Below, piece by piece: positions 7,225 to 12,383 of a stretch of DNA of 12,383 nucleotides. The stretch is taken from NCBI GenBank assembly GCA_964553535.1, contig CAZKLK010000044.1, forward strand, positions 1 to 12,383. The letters run 5' to 3'. The translations under genes were made by a program, and so were the position numbers. The notes beneath the pieces were generated by a model, which saw nothing but the letters and a program-made list of their open reading frames with translations, did no database searches and was not told the DNA's origin. The first letter of the stretch is position 1, and each line of letters opens with the position of its first letter. Source of the DNA: JALHSV01 sp964553535. Lineage in GTDB: Bacteria > Nitrospirota > Thermodesulfovibrionia > Thermodesulfovibrionales > SM23-35.

Positions 7225-8080
7225 TTCCCTGATGCGTGAAAATCTCGAGCAGCAGGCAATGCGGGACCCTCCCGTCGATAATATGGGTTTTTGCTACGCC
7301 GCCTTCTGTTGCCCTGAGACACGCCTGCACTTTGGGTATCATCCCTCCGCTGATTGTGCCGTCAAGGATCAACTTTTGAATCTGATTTTTCTTCATTGCA
7401 GACACCGTCATGCCTTTCCTGTTAACGATCCCGGGCACGTCCGTCAGAAGAATCAATTTTTCCGCCCGCAGAGATGCTGCCACCGCCGCCGCCGCATAAT
7501 CGGCATTTATATTCAGCGTCTCTCCTTTTGTGCCCACTCCGACCGGGGAAATAACAGGGATAAACCCATCTTTTTCAAGAGTCCTGATTATATGTGGATC
7601 AACGTGTGAAACCTCGCCGACAAGGCCGATATCGATAATTTCTTCGGAACCCGCTTCAGAGGATTTCCGTATAAGTTTCTTCTTTGCCTTAATGAGCCCT
7701 CCGTCCTTGCCGCTCAGTCCGACTGCCCTCCCCCCGTGGTTATTGATCAGCGAGACAATTTCCTTGTTGATAAGACCGCCGAGCACCATTTCGACAATGT
7801 CCATAGTCTCCTTATCGGTGACGCGCTGTCCATGTATGAATTCCGGCTTTTTCCCCATTTTTTCCATTGTCACCGATATCTTCGGTCCTCCGCCGTGCAC
7901 GATCGCAGTGCGTATTCCGATAAAATTCAGCATCACGATATCTTTCGCAAAAGATTCTTTCAGATCATCCCGCACCTGCGCGGCGCCTCCGTATTTTATT
8001 ACGAATGTCTTGCCATAGAAACTACGGATATATGGAAGCGCCTCGGTCAGAATCTCCGCTTTGGTTATAATTTCATTCAT
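7202..8080 (-). CDS. argB: N-acetylglutamate kinase
   Basis: This 292-aa enzyme phosphorylates N-acetylglutamate with ATP, the second step of arginine synthesis. Motifs, numbered from the ATG at 8080, are IKYGG (28-32), HGGGP (62-66), the LNINAD substrate loop (189-194), TDVPG (213-217) and SGGMIPK (244-250). The N-terminal helix ending LTEALPYIRSFYGKT before IKYGG is the form found in arginine-inhibited, hexameric enzymes, so feedback inhibition is likely. The start at 8080 is favoured because AGGGA (8087-8091) lies 6 nt upstream; the ATG at 8086 directly abuts it. It starts 12 bp after the fmdE stop, and its end overlaps mtgA by 23 bp. Confidence 0.94.
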   Translation of the reverse strand: MNEIITKAEILTEALPYIRSFYGKTFVIKYGGAAQVRDDLKESFAKDIVMLNFIGIRTAIVHGGGPKISVTMEKMGKKPEFIHGQRVTDKETMDIVEMVLGGLINKEIVSLINNHGGRAVGLSGKDGGLIKAKKKLIRKSSEAGSEEIIDIGLVGEVSHVDPHIIRTLEKDGFIPVISPVGVGTKGETLNINADYAAAAVAASLRAEKLILLTDVPGIVNRKGMTVSAMKKNQIQKLILDGTISGGMIPKVQACLRATEGGVAKTHIIDGRVPHCLLLEIFTHQGIGTEIQK

Positions 8081-8092
8081 ATTCATTCCCTG

Positions 8093-8668
8093 CTAAGACT
8101 TAAAACAAGGTATGCACACGATTTCACCGTTCTTCAGCCGCGCCCTCGGCTCCATCGTCTTTTCGCCGCAGACCGCACACCTGATACTTGGATAGATTTT
8201 CGCCTCATCCGGAAGTTCCATCGCATAACGGGATACTTTAAACAGTTCTTCATCCCTTGCATTCAGGATCATCTCAATTTTTTTTGTCTTCCTTCCGTGC
8301 ACAAATTTCAGCACCTCATCGAAGCGTTCACCCCGTATATACCTGTCCCAAATACCCTTCTCTTCCTCGCTCTCGGGAAATGACCAGTCCACCGATATCC
8401 TGATACCCTCAGCCGAAGGCCGCCTGATAAATTTATACACCTGTTTCCCATAATCGTTAAAAATCAGATTGCCCTTTCCGAATGTGCATCCCGTCATTGC
8501 CTGAATGGCATCGACTGCGCAGGAATTATTTTCAACGATTGCAATGAGTTCTTCATCACCCGCACGGTCTCCAAGTTCGCGGAGGGCAAATAGAGCCGCC
8601 CTGTAACCAAACGCGAGTCCGGGACAGGCATGACCGTGAAAATCTACAACGTACTCGAATGGCTTCAT
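8093..8668 (-). CDS. FmdE family protein (formylmethanofuran dehydrogenase subunit E-like)
   Basis: This 191-aa protein has the FmdE fold. The N-terminal FHGHACPG motif (residues 10-17; H11, H13, C15) and conserved cysteines C50 and C61 (ENNSC...MTGCTFGKGN) suggest a metal or metal-cofactor site. A C-terminal treble-clef-type zinc finger has two CxxC pairs (C164/C167 and C185/C188). FmdE was named from methanogen formylmethanofuran dehydrogenase, but bacterial homologues occur without methanofuran and their role is unclear; a link to molybdenum/tungsten enzymes is often proposed. It heads an operon with argB and mtgA. The ATG at 8668 has no Shine-Dalgarno; a -10 box ends 7 nt upstream. The function in this organism is not known. 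Confidence 0.85.
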   Translation of the reverse strand: MKPFEYVVDFHGHACPGLAFGYRAALFALRELGDRAGDEELIAIVENNSCAVDAIQAMTGCTFGKGNLIFNDYGKQVYKFIRRPSAEGIRISVDWSFPESEEEKGIWDRYIRGERFDEVLKFVHGRKTKKIEMILNARDEELFKVSRYAMELPDEAKIYPSIRCAVCGEKTMEPRARLKNGEIVCIPCFKS

Positions 8669-8675
8669 GGGTATG

Positions 8676-8705
8676 ATTTTAACTTAAATACCGTAATATT
8701 TACAA
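8676..8705 (-). promoter_or_regulatory. Candidate fmdE promoter giving a leaderless or near-leaderless mRNA
   Basis: On the minus strand TAAAAT (8676-8681) is preceded, after an 18-bp spacer, by TTGTAA (8700-8705). The -10 box ends only 7 nt before the ATG at 8668, so transcription is predicted to begin at or next to the start codon. Inference from motif spacing. Confidence 0.45.
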
Positions 8706-8803
8706 AAAACAGCAAAATAAGCGTTTTTCAGACTTCTCCCCGACTGCTATAAATAGCGCACGAAATATATGCGCCTGACTGACAGAATTCTTCTCATATG
8801 TTC

Positions 8804-8908
8804 CGTCATTCCCCCAGTCCTCAGGCGGGTATCAAATCCTTTGAAGACATGGAAGCCCGACTAAAAACCCCCGATAGAGGCATTCGAGGGCAGGACTTCG
8901 GGCATGAT
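8804..8908. repeat. Structured non-coding segment, possible REP/MITE-like repeat
   Basis: The segment starts with CGTCATTCCCCC and ends with TTCGGGCATGATG, an imperfect inverted match of its two edges. It contains nested complementary stretches GCCCGA (8855-8860)/TCGGGC (8898-8903) and CCCCCGA (8868-8874)/TCGAGGG (8884-8890). No reading frame is convincing. It looks like a dispersed palindromic repeat, but only this copy is in the window, so repetition is unproven. The inner stem doubles as a terminator for mazF. Confidence 0.4.
8863..8890 (-). terminator. Intrinsic terminator downstream of mazF
   Basis: On the minus strand CCCTCGA (8884-8890) pairs with TCGGGGG (8868-8874), 7 bp with one G-U pair and a 9-nt loop, followed directly by TTTTT (8863-8867). 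It begins 24 nt after the mazF stop codon. Confidence 0.65.
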
Positions 8909-8913
8909 GAAGA

Positions 8914-9237
8914 TCAGTAAATTTCGAGTTGGATTTTTATGATCTCGCTAATTTTGCTCAGATCTTCTTCCGAGAGCACGCCTGCCCGTTTAAACAATCG
9001 CAACTTGCTCACAGTAGCCAACTGGTCAGCCATGGCCTTGCTTTCCTTTCCATTGAGCATGACCAGCGCTTCACTCGGATAAAGACGATCAGTTTTGCCG
9101 GTGAGAGGGACGACCTGAACGCGGTTGAGGAATTTGTTTGAGGCGTCATTGCTGACGATAACGGCGGGACGTTTCTTTTTGATTTCGCCGGCGACGGAAG
9201 GGGCAAAATTCACCCACCACACCTCACCCCTTTTCAT
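8914..9237 (-). CDS. mazF: MazF/PemK-family mRNA-interferase toxin
   Basis: This 107-aa protein has the MazF fold: MKRGEVWWVNFAPSVAGEIKKKRPAVIVSND at the N terminus (catalytic-region RP in KKRPAVIVSN), VVPLTGKTDRLYPSEAL in the middle, and MADQLATVSKLRL toward the end. The family cleaves single-stranded RNA at short sequence motifs. The ATG at 9237 is chosen because AAGGA (9246-9250) is 8 nt upstream; another ATG at 9246 lies inside that site. The start overlaps the antitoxin gene end (9224) by 14 nt, typical of translational coupling in toxin-antitoxin pairs. The reading frame is intact and key residues are present, so it is probably active. Confidence 0.92.
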   Translation of the reverse strand: MKRGEVWWVNFAPSVAGEIKKKRPAVIVSNDASNKFLNRVQVVPLTGKTDRLYPSEALVMLNGKESKAMADQLATVSKLRLFKRAGVLSEEDLSKISEIIKIQLEIY

Positions 9238-9454
9238 GTGCGGCATCCTTGAAGGTGGCCTCGGCCCATTCCAGCGCGTCTGACTCCCGCTTTTTGTCTT
9301 TGGCCATCTGGGAGTATGCTAATTCCAAGTTAGGGCGTAAGACGTGGGGGCGGACAAGTTCTTCGACAAATTTGCTGATTTTACGTGGACCGATAGCTTT
9401 ATGAAGGCCTTTGTATACCGCTTCGTCAACTGTTATGGTCAATTTCTTCTGCAT
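9224..9454 (-). CDS. Antitoxin of the mazF pair (MazE/ribbon-helix-helix type)
   Basis: This 76-aa small acidic-to-mixed protein begins with MQKKLTITVDEAVYKGLHK, a beta strand plus helix typical of ribbon-helix-helix antitoxins, and ends in a charged helical tail (DALEWAEATFKDAAHEKG) suited to wrapping the toxin. It is expected to neutralise the MazF-type toxin and repress its own operon. AAGGAGAAGG lies just upstream of the ATG at 9454. It is co-directional with and overlaps mazF. The family name is inferred from the partner and N-terminal pattern; it is not a classic E. coli MazE by sequence. Confidence 0.82.
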   Translation of the reverse strand: MQKKLTITVDEAVYKGLHKAIGPRKISKFVEELVRPHVLRPNLELAYSQMAKDKKRESDALEWAEATFKDAAHEKG

Positions 9455-9469
9455 TTTTCCTTCTCCTTT

Positions 9470-9506
9470 ATACGTGTAATATACGTATTCAAGATGCTGT
9501 TGTCAA
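9470..9506 (-). promoter_or_regulatory. mazEF promoter with overlapping palindromic operator
   Basis: On the minus strand TTGACA (9501-9506) and TATATT (9478-9483) are 17 bp apart. A 19-bp inverted repeat ATACGT-N7-ACGTAT (9470-9488) is centred on the -10 box, exactly where a repressor would block polymerase. This fits autoregulation by the antitoxin/toxin complex, as is usual for such pairs. Confidence 0.75.
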
Positions 9507-9538
9507 GCTGATATCTGTCGGTTCAGATGCCTGTCGAT

Positions 9539-9771
9539 CTATTCCTCCGTAAAGTAGTCAGAATCGATCTTCTTCAAATCATATGTGGCTATTCCGGCAT
9601 AGCCGGAGTATCACTGTCAGAATCTTCCGTTTCTGTTTTTATCCGTTTTGTGTTTCTGAAGCGCACATACTCAGGAAATTGGAACAGAAATTTCAAATTG
9701 ATGGCAGATGGTTTCTTTTCCAGAACATTGAGCCCTCTCTCCGTTATTTTAAAAAGACAAACCAGAGACAT
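9539..9771 (-). pseudogene. Remnant of an Mrr-type restriction endonuclease gene
   Basis: On the minus strand, 9596-9756 encodes FKITERGLNVLEKKPSAINL and then KFLFQFPEYVRFRNTKR followed by an acidic linker. This matches the end of the Mrr N-terminal winged-helix domain. The frame stops at MPE; one base shifted, 9539-9597 encodes ATYDLKKIDSDYFTEE and a stop, which resembles the extreme C terminus of the Mrr catalytic domain. The whole catalytic core between them (including the usual D...QAK-type nuclease residues) is missing, and the N-terminal start of the domain is cut off where an IS91 transposase tail begins near 9753. Mrr proteins cut modified DNA. Assignment rests on recalled family patterns; it cannot be functional. 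Confidence 0.6.
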
Positions 9772-9899
9772 GGCAGGATCAATTGCTCAGAATCTGCGGT
9801 ATCGATATCAATATGTGTCCCGTCTGCAAAAAAGGCACTATGGTTATGGTTGAGCTTCTGCTTCCCGCCAGGTGCAACGGCCCTCCGGATCAATACTCA
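9753..9899 (+). pseudogene. 3' end of an IS91-family transposase
   Basis: An open frame between stops at 9750 and 9899 reads KDKPETWQDQLLRICGIDIN then MCPVCKKGTMVMVELLLPA and RCNGPPDQYS. The pattern ETWQ..L.R.xGID...CPVCxKGxMV is that of the C-terminal zinc-knuckle end of IS91-family transposases, which move by rolling-circle transposition. The catalytic HUH and tyrosine regions are absent upstream, where the opposing mrr remnant sits instead, so only about the last 50 codons remain. The assignment is by recalled pattern. Confidence 0.6.
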
Positions 9900-10100
9900 T
9901 GAACACCACCGACAACACAAAATTCAAGTCTCCAGCAACCTGCGAAACCACCACCCCGTCTCGCTATACTCTCCTATTGTCTGAAATCACCCTTTTGTAC
10001 GCTATCCCTTCCCAATGGCGCCAATCTCAATCTCTATTTTCGGATTACGATAATCTCGTGCAGGTCAAAAGAAGACAAATCCACTGTCCCATTTATCCAC

Positions 10101-10134
10101 TTCGATAAAGTTCGTTCCGAGAGAATTTATCGAA
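10101..10134. repeat. Inverted repeat / stem-loop, 12 bp arms
   Basis: TTCGATAAAgTTC (10101-10113) pairs with GAATTTATCGAA (10123-10134), leaving one bulged G and a 9-nt loop. It has no T-run after it on either strand, so it is not an intrinsic terminator. Confidence 0.6.
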
Positions 10135-10169
10135 TCCCCATATCTGGCGCAGCGGCTTGGTCCTTCATA

Positions 10170-10201
10170 CATCATTCCTCAACTCTCGCAGCGGAATGAT
10201 G
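10170..10201. repeat. Inverted repeat / stem-loop, 9 bp perfect arms
   Basis: CATCATTCC (10170-10178) and GGAATGATG (10193-10201) are perfect complements around a 14-nt spacer. There is no adjacent T-run; it may belong to the mobile-element tail. Confidence 0.6.
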
Positions 10202-10271
10202 CTTATTCGAAGGCTTGCCGTCGAAAGCCCCTTGAGAGGAATTGCGCCTTTCACCCCGAAGGTAACATACC

Positions 10272-10415
10272 ATGTTTCTCTCTGACACCTACACATATGC
10301 AAAATTGAGAGGGTACACCCTGACGTTGCATAAAAATATGGTCATGCCGCACGTTGAAGAGATCTGTCATTTGGTCTTTGATGGTATTAGGGAACAGTTG
10401 GGGAGGTATTTATAA
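10272..10415 (+). CDS. Possible small or truncated ORF, 47 aa, unknown
   Basis: A 47-codon frame starts at the ATG at 10272 with GAAGG about 10 nt upstream and ends at TAA (10413-10415). The product begins MFLSDTYTYAKLRGYTLTLH and ends VEEICHLVFDGIREQLGRYL, an amphipathic helix-like end with a protein-like composition. I do not recognise it. It may be a fragment of a larger gene lost from this decayed island, or chance. Confidence 0.2.
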   Translation: MFLSDTYTYAKLRGYTLTLHKNMVMPHVEEICHLVFDGIREQLGRYL

Positions 10416-10934
10416 TCGTGCTCTTATTAGGAGCCGGGGTATGGGTCTATTCTGGAAGATAAGCGATTCAGAGGCCATACGCTTGATGGATGTACTTCAC
10501 AGTAAATAAGAAGCAATAGAGTCGAAATAAATTCCAGGGTCTGCACAAAAAAATCAGCCATGCTGAAACGAGATTTACGATTGAAATGTTCAAGGTTTGC
10601 ACTGTCGGCGGAACGCGCATTTGTTTTGTAAATCTTCAAATCTCGCCGAAGTCCAAATCTGCGGCTTTCTATGTGAACATGCTGACAGACGTTTTCCCGT
10701 GATTATTTGTTATGAGGAGAAATGACCATCGTCGATAGAAAAGATGAATCCGCATACTTCCTGTGAGAAAAGATAAAAAGTGTAGCAGACTTGTGTTCGT
10801 TCATTTATAGACTATTTCCGTATTGCTGACTGCAAGTTAAAGCCATTTCATCTCTTCTGCTAAACGATGGGAGCATCTCTATTGCTGCCGGCTTTGCTGA
10901 TGATTCTTGATCTGCTCAGGGCTCGGTCTTTGTA
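10416..10934. other. Gene-poor decayed stretch
   Basis: About 520 bp between the small ORF and vapC. Both strands are broken by frequent stops; the longest frame (10427-10639, minus) has no recognisable motif. A GAGGAG ribosome-like site at 10712-10717 precedes a 14-codon frame starting at 10720, which may be the stub of a lost gene. No hairpin with a T-run was found downstream of vapC. Confidence 0.5.
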
Positions 10935-11330
10935 TCAATCCTTACCCCAGATGACACTGATTTTATACTGCTTGATAAGGGGATCGCCGGTTATTATTGG
11001 CATCTTTTCGATCTTAGACTGAGAGACGAGCATACGGTCAAAAGGGTCCCGGTGCAGAGCCGGCAGATTGCACTCAAAAAGGGCATGACTTACATATACC
11101 GGAAGGCTTTGAACCGCATTTTTCGCAAGCTGATCAATGATAAACATATCGGGCTTCTGCGGAAGTTTGATCCTTCCAAGTCGACATTTAATTGCAATCT
11201 CCCAGCAAGAGGCAGCGCTGAAGAACAATTCATTTCTACTGTCGGCTATAATCGATCTGATATAAACCGGGAGATGCGGATCATCGTTTATCCACCAGAG
11301 AAAAACATGAGTATCCAACAGGGCATTCAT
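10935..11330 (-). CDS. vapC: PIN-domain ribonuclease toxin (VapC-like)
   Basis: This 131-aa PIN-domain nuclease is the toxin of a type II pair; relatives cleave tRNA or rRNA. The acidic metal site is intact: D6 in LLDTHVFLWW, E44 in AASCWEIAIK, D95 and D98 in HRDPFDRMLVSQ, and D116 in ITGDPLIKQY. The length is normal. The ATG at 11330 overlaps the antitoxin stop as ATGA (4 bp), so translation is coupled. The LLDTHVFLWW...HRDPFDRM form is the subgroup normally paired with Phd/YefM-type antitoxins, as here. No terminator is evident downstream. Confidence 0.92.
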   Translation of the reverse strand: MNALLDTHVFLWWINDDPHLPVYIRSIIADSRNELFFSAASCWEIAIKCRLGRIKLPQKPDMFIIDQLAKNAVQSLPVYVSHALFECNLPALHRDPFDRMLVSQSKIEKMPIITGDPLIKQYKISVIWGKD

Positions 11331-11560
11331 TTCTCAAACTCATTTAGGATATCCTCAGGCAACGGCCTGAAAAAATCATTCATTATGGTAATGCTGCCCT
11401 TTGCTGTCCCGGGAATCCGCTTTTTCATTTTTTCTTTCAGAGGAACTATACGTGCAACCGGACGACCTGCTTTCGAAATGATAATTTCCTCTCCCCCTTC
11501 GACACGGCTGAGGATACGGGACAAATGGGTCTTTGCATCATGAATATTGATTGTAGGCAT
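11327..11560 (-). CDS. Phd/YefM-family antitoxin of the VapC-like pair
   Basis: This 77-aa DNA-binding antitoxin has the Phd/YefM N-terminal domain: MPTINIHDAKTHLSRILSRV, then EGGEEIIISKAGRPVARIVPL at about residues 21-41. Its C-terminal segment (FFRPLPEDILNEFEK) should be the toxin-binding tail. AGGGAGGT precedes the ATG at 11560 with a 4-nt gap to the start. It should repress its own promoter together with the toxin. It overlaps vapC by 4 bp. Confidence 0.9.
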   Translation of the reverse strand: MPTINIHDAKTHLSRILSRVEGGEEIIISKAGRPVARIVPLKEKMKKRIPGTAKGSITIMNDFFRPLPEDILNEFEK

Positions 11561-11579
11561 AGTAACCTCCCTGAACCTT

Positions 11580-11608
11580 ATTTTAAACTAAGTCATGGAC
11601 TAAGTCAA
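11580..11608 (-). promoter_or_regulatory. Promoter and operator repeats of the phd/vapC operon
   Basis: On the minus strand TTGACT (11603-11608) and TAAAAT (11580-11585) are 17 bp apart. The plus-strand 9-mer ACTAAGTCA occurs twice (11587-11595 and 11599-11607), 12 bp apart and filling the spacer; each copy contains an AGTC-type half of a GACT-N-AGTC palindrome. This is a likely antitoxin operator. The -35 box overlaps the trmJ stop codon (11605-11607). Confidence 0.75.
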
Positions 11609-12327
11609 TTTTTCAGCTTTCTCTCCACCTGCGAGCAGATTCCGTAGATCATATTCAGCTCCCATTCGGTGAGCCCGGACCTCCCGATGAGGTGCTTCAG
11701 GTTCTTCATGATCTTTTTTTCGAGGTCCCTGTCACCCCGCGGGATATATTCGAGGAGTTTCAGGCTTGATTCGATCCTCTCATAAAGATGCGGCAGTTTT
11801 CCCTGCTCAACCAGTTCCGGCAATGCCGTCTTATATGATTTCTGACTGAGTTCATATGCCACGAGAAGGACGCTCTGAGCGAGATTGAGAGAGGGGGTTT
11901 CGGGGTCTGACGGTATCGTACCAAGGAGCCCGCATTCGTTCACCTCCCGGTTCGTCAGCCCATTCCGCTCCCTGCCGAAGAGCACCGCCACCCTGTTCTT
12001 CTGCGCAGCGGAGATGATTTTCCTGATGCTGTCTCTTAAGGGAACAATCATCCCTCTCCTTGTTCCCAGTCTCCTCGTGGTGCCAACAATCGGATGTTTG
12101 TCATGTATCGCATCGTCGAATCTGGCATAGACCACTACCTTTTTCAGAAGATCATAGCCCTGGCATGCCATCCGCTTGGCTTCTTTCGTCCGAAAATGCA
12201 CAGGATTAACCAGTGCGAGATTCCTGAACCCCATGTTCTGCATGGCCCGGGCAGAAGACCCGATATTGCCGGGTTCCTGAGGTTCAATAAGGGTGAAGGA
12301 GATATTATCTTTCCAGGACGATTTCAT
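11605..12327 (-). CDS. trmJ: tRNA (cytidine/uridine-2'-O-)-methyltransferase, TrmJ-like
   Basis: This 240-aa SPOUT/SpoU-class enzyme uses AdoMet to methylate the ribose 2'-OH of a tRNA nucleotide, position 32 in characterised TrmJ. Motif 1 PGNIGSSARAMQNMG is at 19-33 (catalytic Arg R27), GTTRR at 82-86, motif 2 FGRERNGLTNREV at 117-129, and motif 3 IPSDPETPSLNLAQSV at 138-153, forming the trefoil-knot AdoMet site. The C-terminal helical extension (about 165-240) is of TrmJ type. The start at ATG 12327 has no Shine-Dalgarno; TGATATAAT (12339-12347) is an extended -10 ending 11 nt upstream, so the mRNA leader is very short. The neighbouring toxin-antitoxin promoter begins in its stop codon. Confidence 0.9.
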   Translation of the reverse strand: MKSSWKDNISFTLIEPQEPGNIGSSARAMQNMGFRNLALVNPVHFRTKEAKRMACQGYDLLKKVVVYARFDDAIHDKHPIVGTTRRLGTRRGMIVPLRDSIRKIISAAQKNRVAVLFGRERNGLTNREVNECGLLGTIPSDPETPSLNLAQSVLLVAYELSQKSYKTALPELVEQGKLPHLYERIESSLKLLEYIPRGDRDLEKKIMKNLKHLIGRSGLTEWELNMIYGICSQVERKLKN

Positions 12328-12338
12328 AACAATAGACG

Positions 12339-12347
12339 ATTATATCA
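12339..12347 (-). promoter_or_regulatory. Extended -10 promoter element of trmJ
   Basis: On the minus strand TGATATAAT has both TG and a perfect TATAAT hexamer (12339-12344). No good -35 is present at 17-18 bp, as is common for extended -10 promoters. Confidence 0.5.
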
Positions 12348-12383
12348 GAATGAGCGGTGCCTTCATCGGATTATGTTAGGAAT

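Larger units (their letters stand above)
9900..10271. mobile_element. Probable non-coding 3' tail of the IS91 remnant with two strong hairpins
   Basis: No convincing gene lies here. Two stem-loops stand out: 10101-10134 (arms of 12 paired bases with one bulged G, loop 10114-10122) and 10170-10201 (9-bp perfect stem CATCATTCC/GGAATGATG, 13-nt loop). IS91 elements carry a subterminal hairpin near the rolling-circle end, so either could mark it, but the end could not be fixed. Confidence 0.35.

Noticed and set aside
7736..8383. 215-aa plus-strand open frame across argB and fmdE
   Set aside because: It runs antisense through two clear genes and their junction; rich in His, Phe and Arg, with no motif.
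9583..9984. 133-aa plus-strand open frame in the island
   Set aside because: It shadows the mrr remnant on one side and is in a different frame from the IS91 pattern; no recognisable domain.
9872..10108. 78-aa plus-strand open frame after the IS91 tail
   Set aside because: Low-complexity Thr/Ser/Pro-rich product with no motif; more likely non-coding element tail.
11052..11543. 163-aa plus-strand open frame across the toxin-antitoxin pair
   Set aside because: It is antisense to the vapC-like toxin and its antitoxin, both strongly supported by motifs.

Overview
This 12.4 kb window looks like part of the chromosome of an anaerobic, Gram-negative-type bacterium of moderate GC content. The gene set fits a Nitrospirota or Desulfobacterota (delta-proteobacterial) lineage: an aryl-CoA ligase / ACT / indolepyruvate oxidoreductase cluster, a bacterial FmdE, and an IHF-MerR-tRNA-Pro run. 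The taxon is an inference from gene content only; no rRNA or marker phylogeny was possible.

Region 1 (1-3370) is an aryl-acid module. A phenylacetate-CoA ligase (paaK) and a tandem-ACT protein read rightward. Facing them and overlapping the ACT gene is iorA, the TPP-binding alpha subunit of indolepyruvate:ferredoxin oxidoreductase. Such genes jointly handle arylpyruvates and arylacetates from aromatic amino acids. Here iorA stops just before the usual C-terminal ferredoxin domain, and no iorB is visible.

Region 2 (3371-5108) holds a 151-bp nested palindromic, MITE-like element, an amidohydrolase-2 family metal-dependent hydrolase, and a DedA membrane protein.

Region 3 (5137-6407) is a leftward run of ihfA, a MerR-type regulator, tRNA-Pro(GGG) and then dedA, headed by a consensus sigma-70 promoter. 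acpS is divergent from it.

Region 4 (6397-8668) is a leftward operon fmdE-argB-mtgA: an FmdE-family metalloprotein, N-acetylglutamate kinase and a monofunctional peptidoglycan glycosyltransferase.

Region 5 (8669-11604) is an accessory island. It carries a mazEF-type toxin-antitoxin operon with promoter, operator and terminator; a collapsed remnant of an Mrr-type restriction endonuclease; the 3' tail of an IS91-family transposase; about 1 kb with no convincing gene but strong hairpins; and a Phd/VapC-type toxin-antitoxin pair. The second pair's promoter begins inside the stop codon of the next gene.

Region 6 (11605-12327) is trmJ, a SpoU-family tRNA 2'-O-methyltransferase. The island therefore lies between housekeeping genes (fmdE operon and trmJ) and reads as a decayed defence/mobile locus in which the two addiction modules remain intact. 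I did not find a convincing wholly new system. The oddest items are the ferredoxin-less IorA, the collapsed mrr/IS91 junction, the promoter that starts in the trmJ stop codon, and several genes with a -10 box almost touching the start codon and no Shine-Dalgarno sequence.
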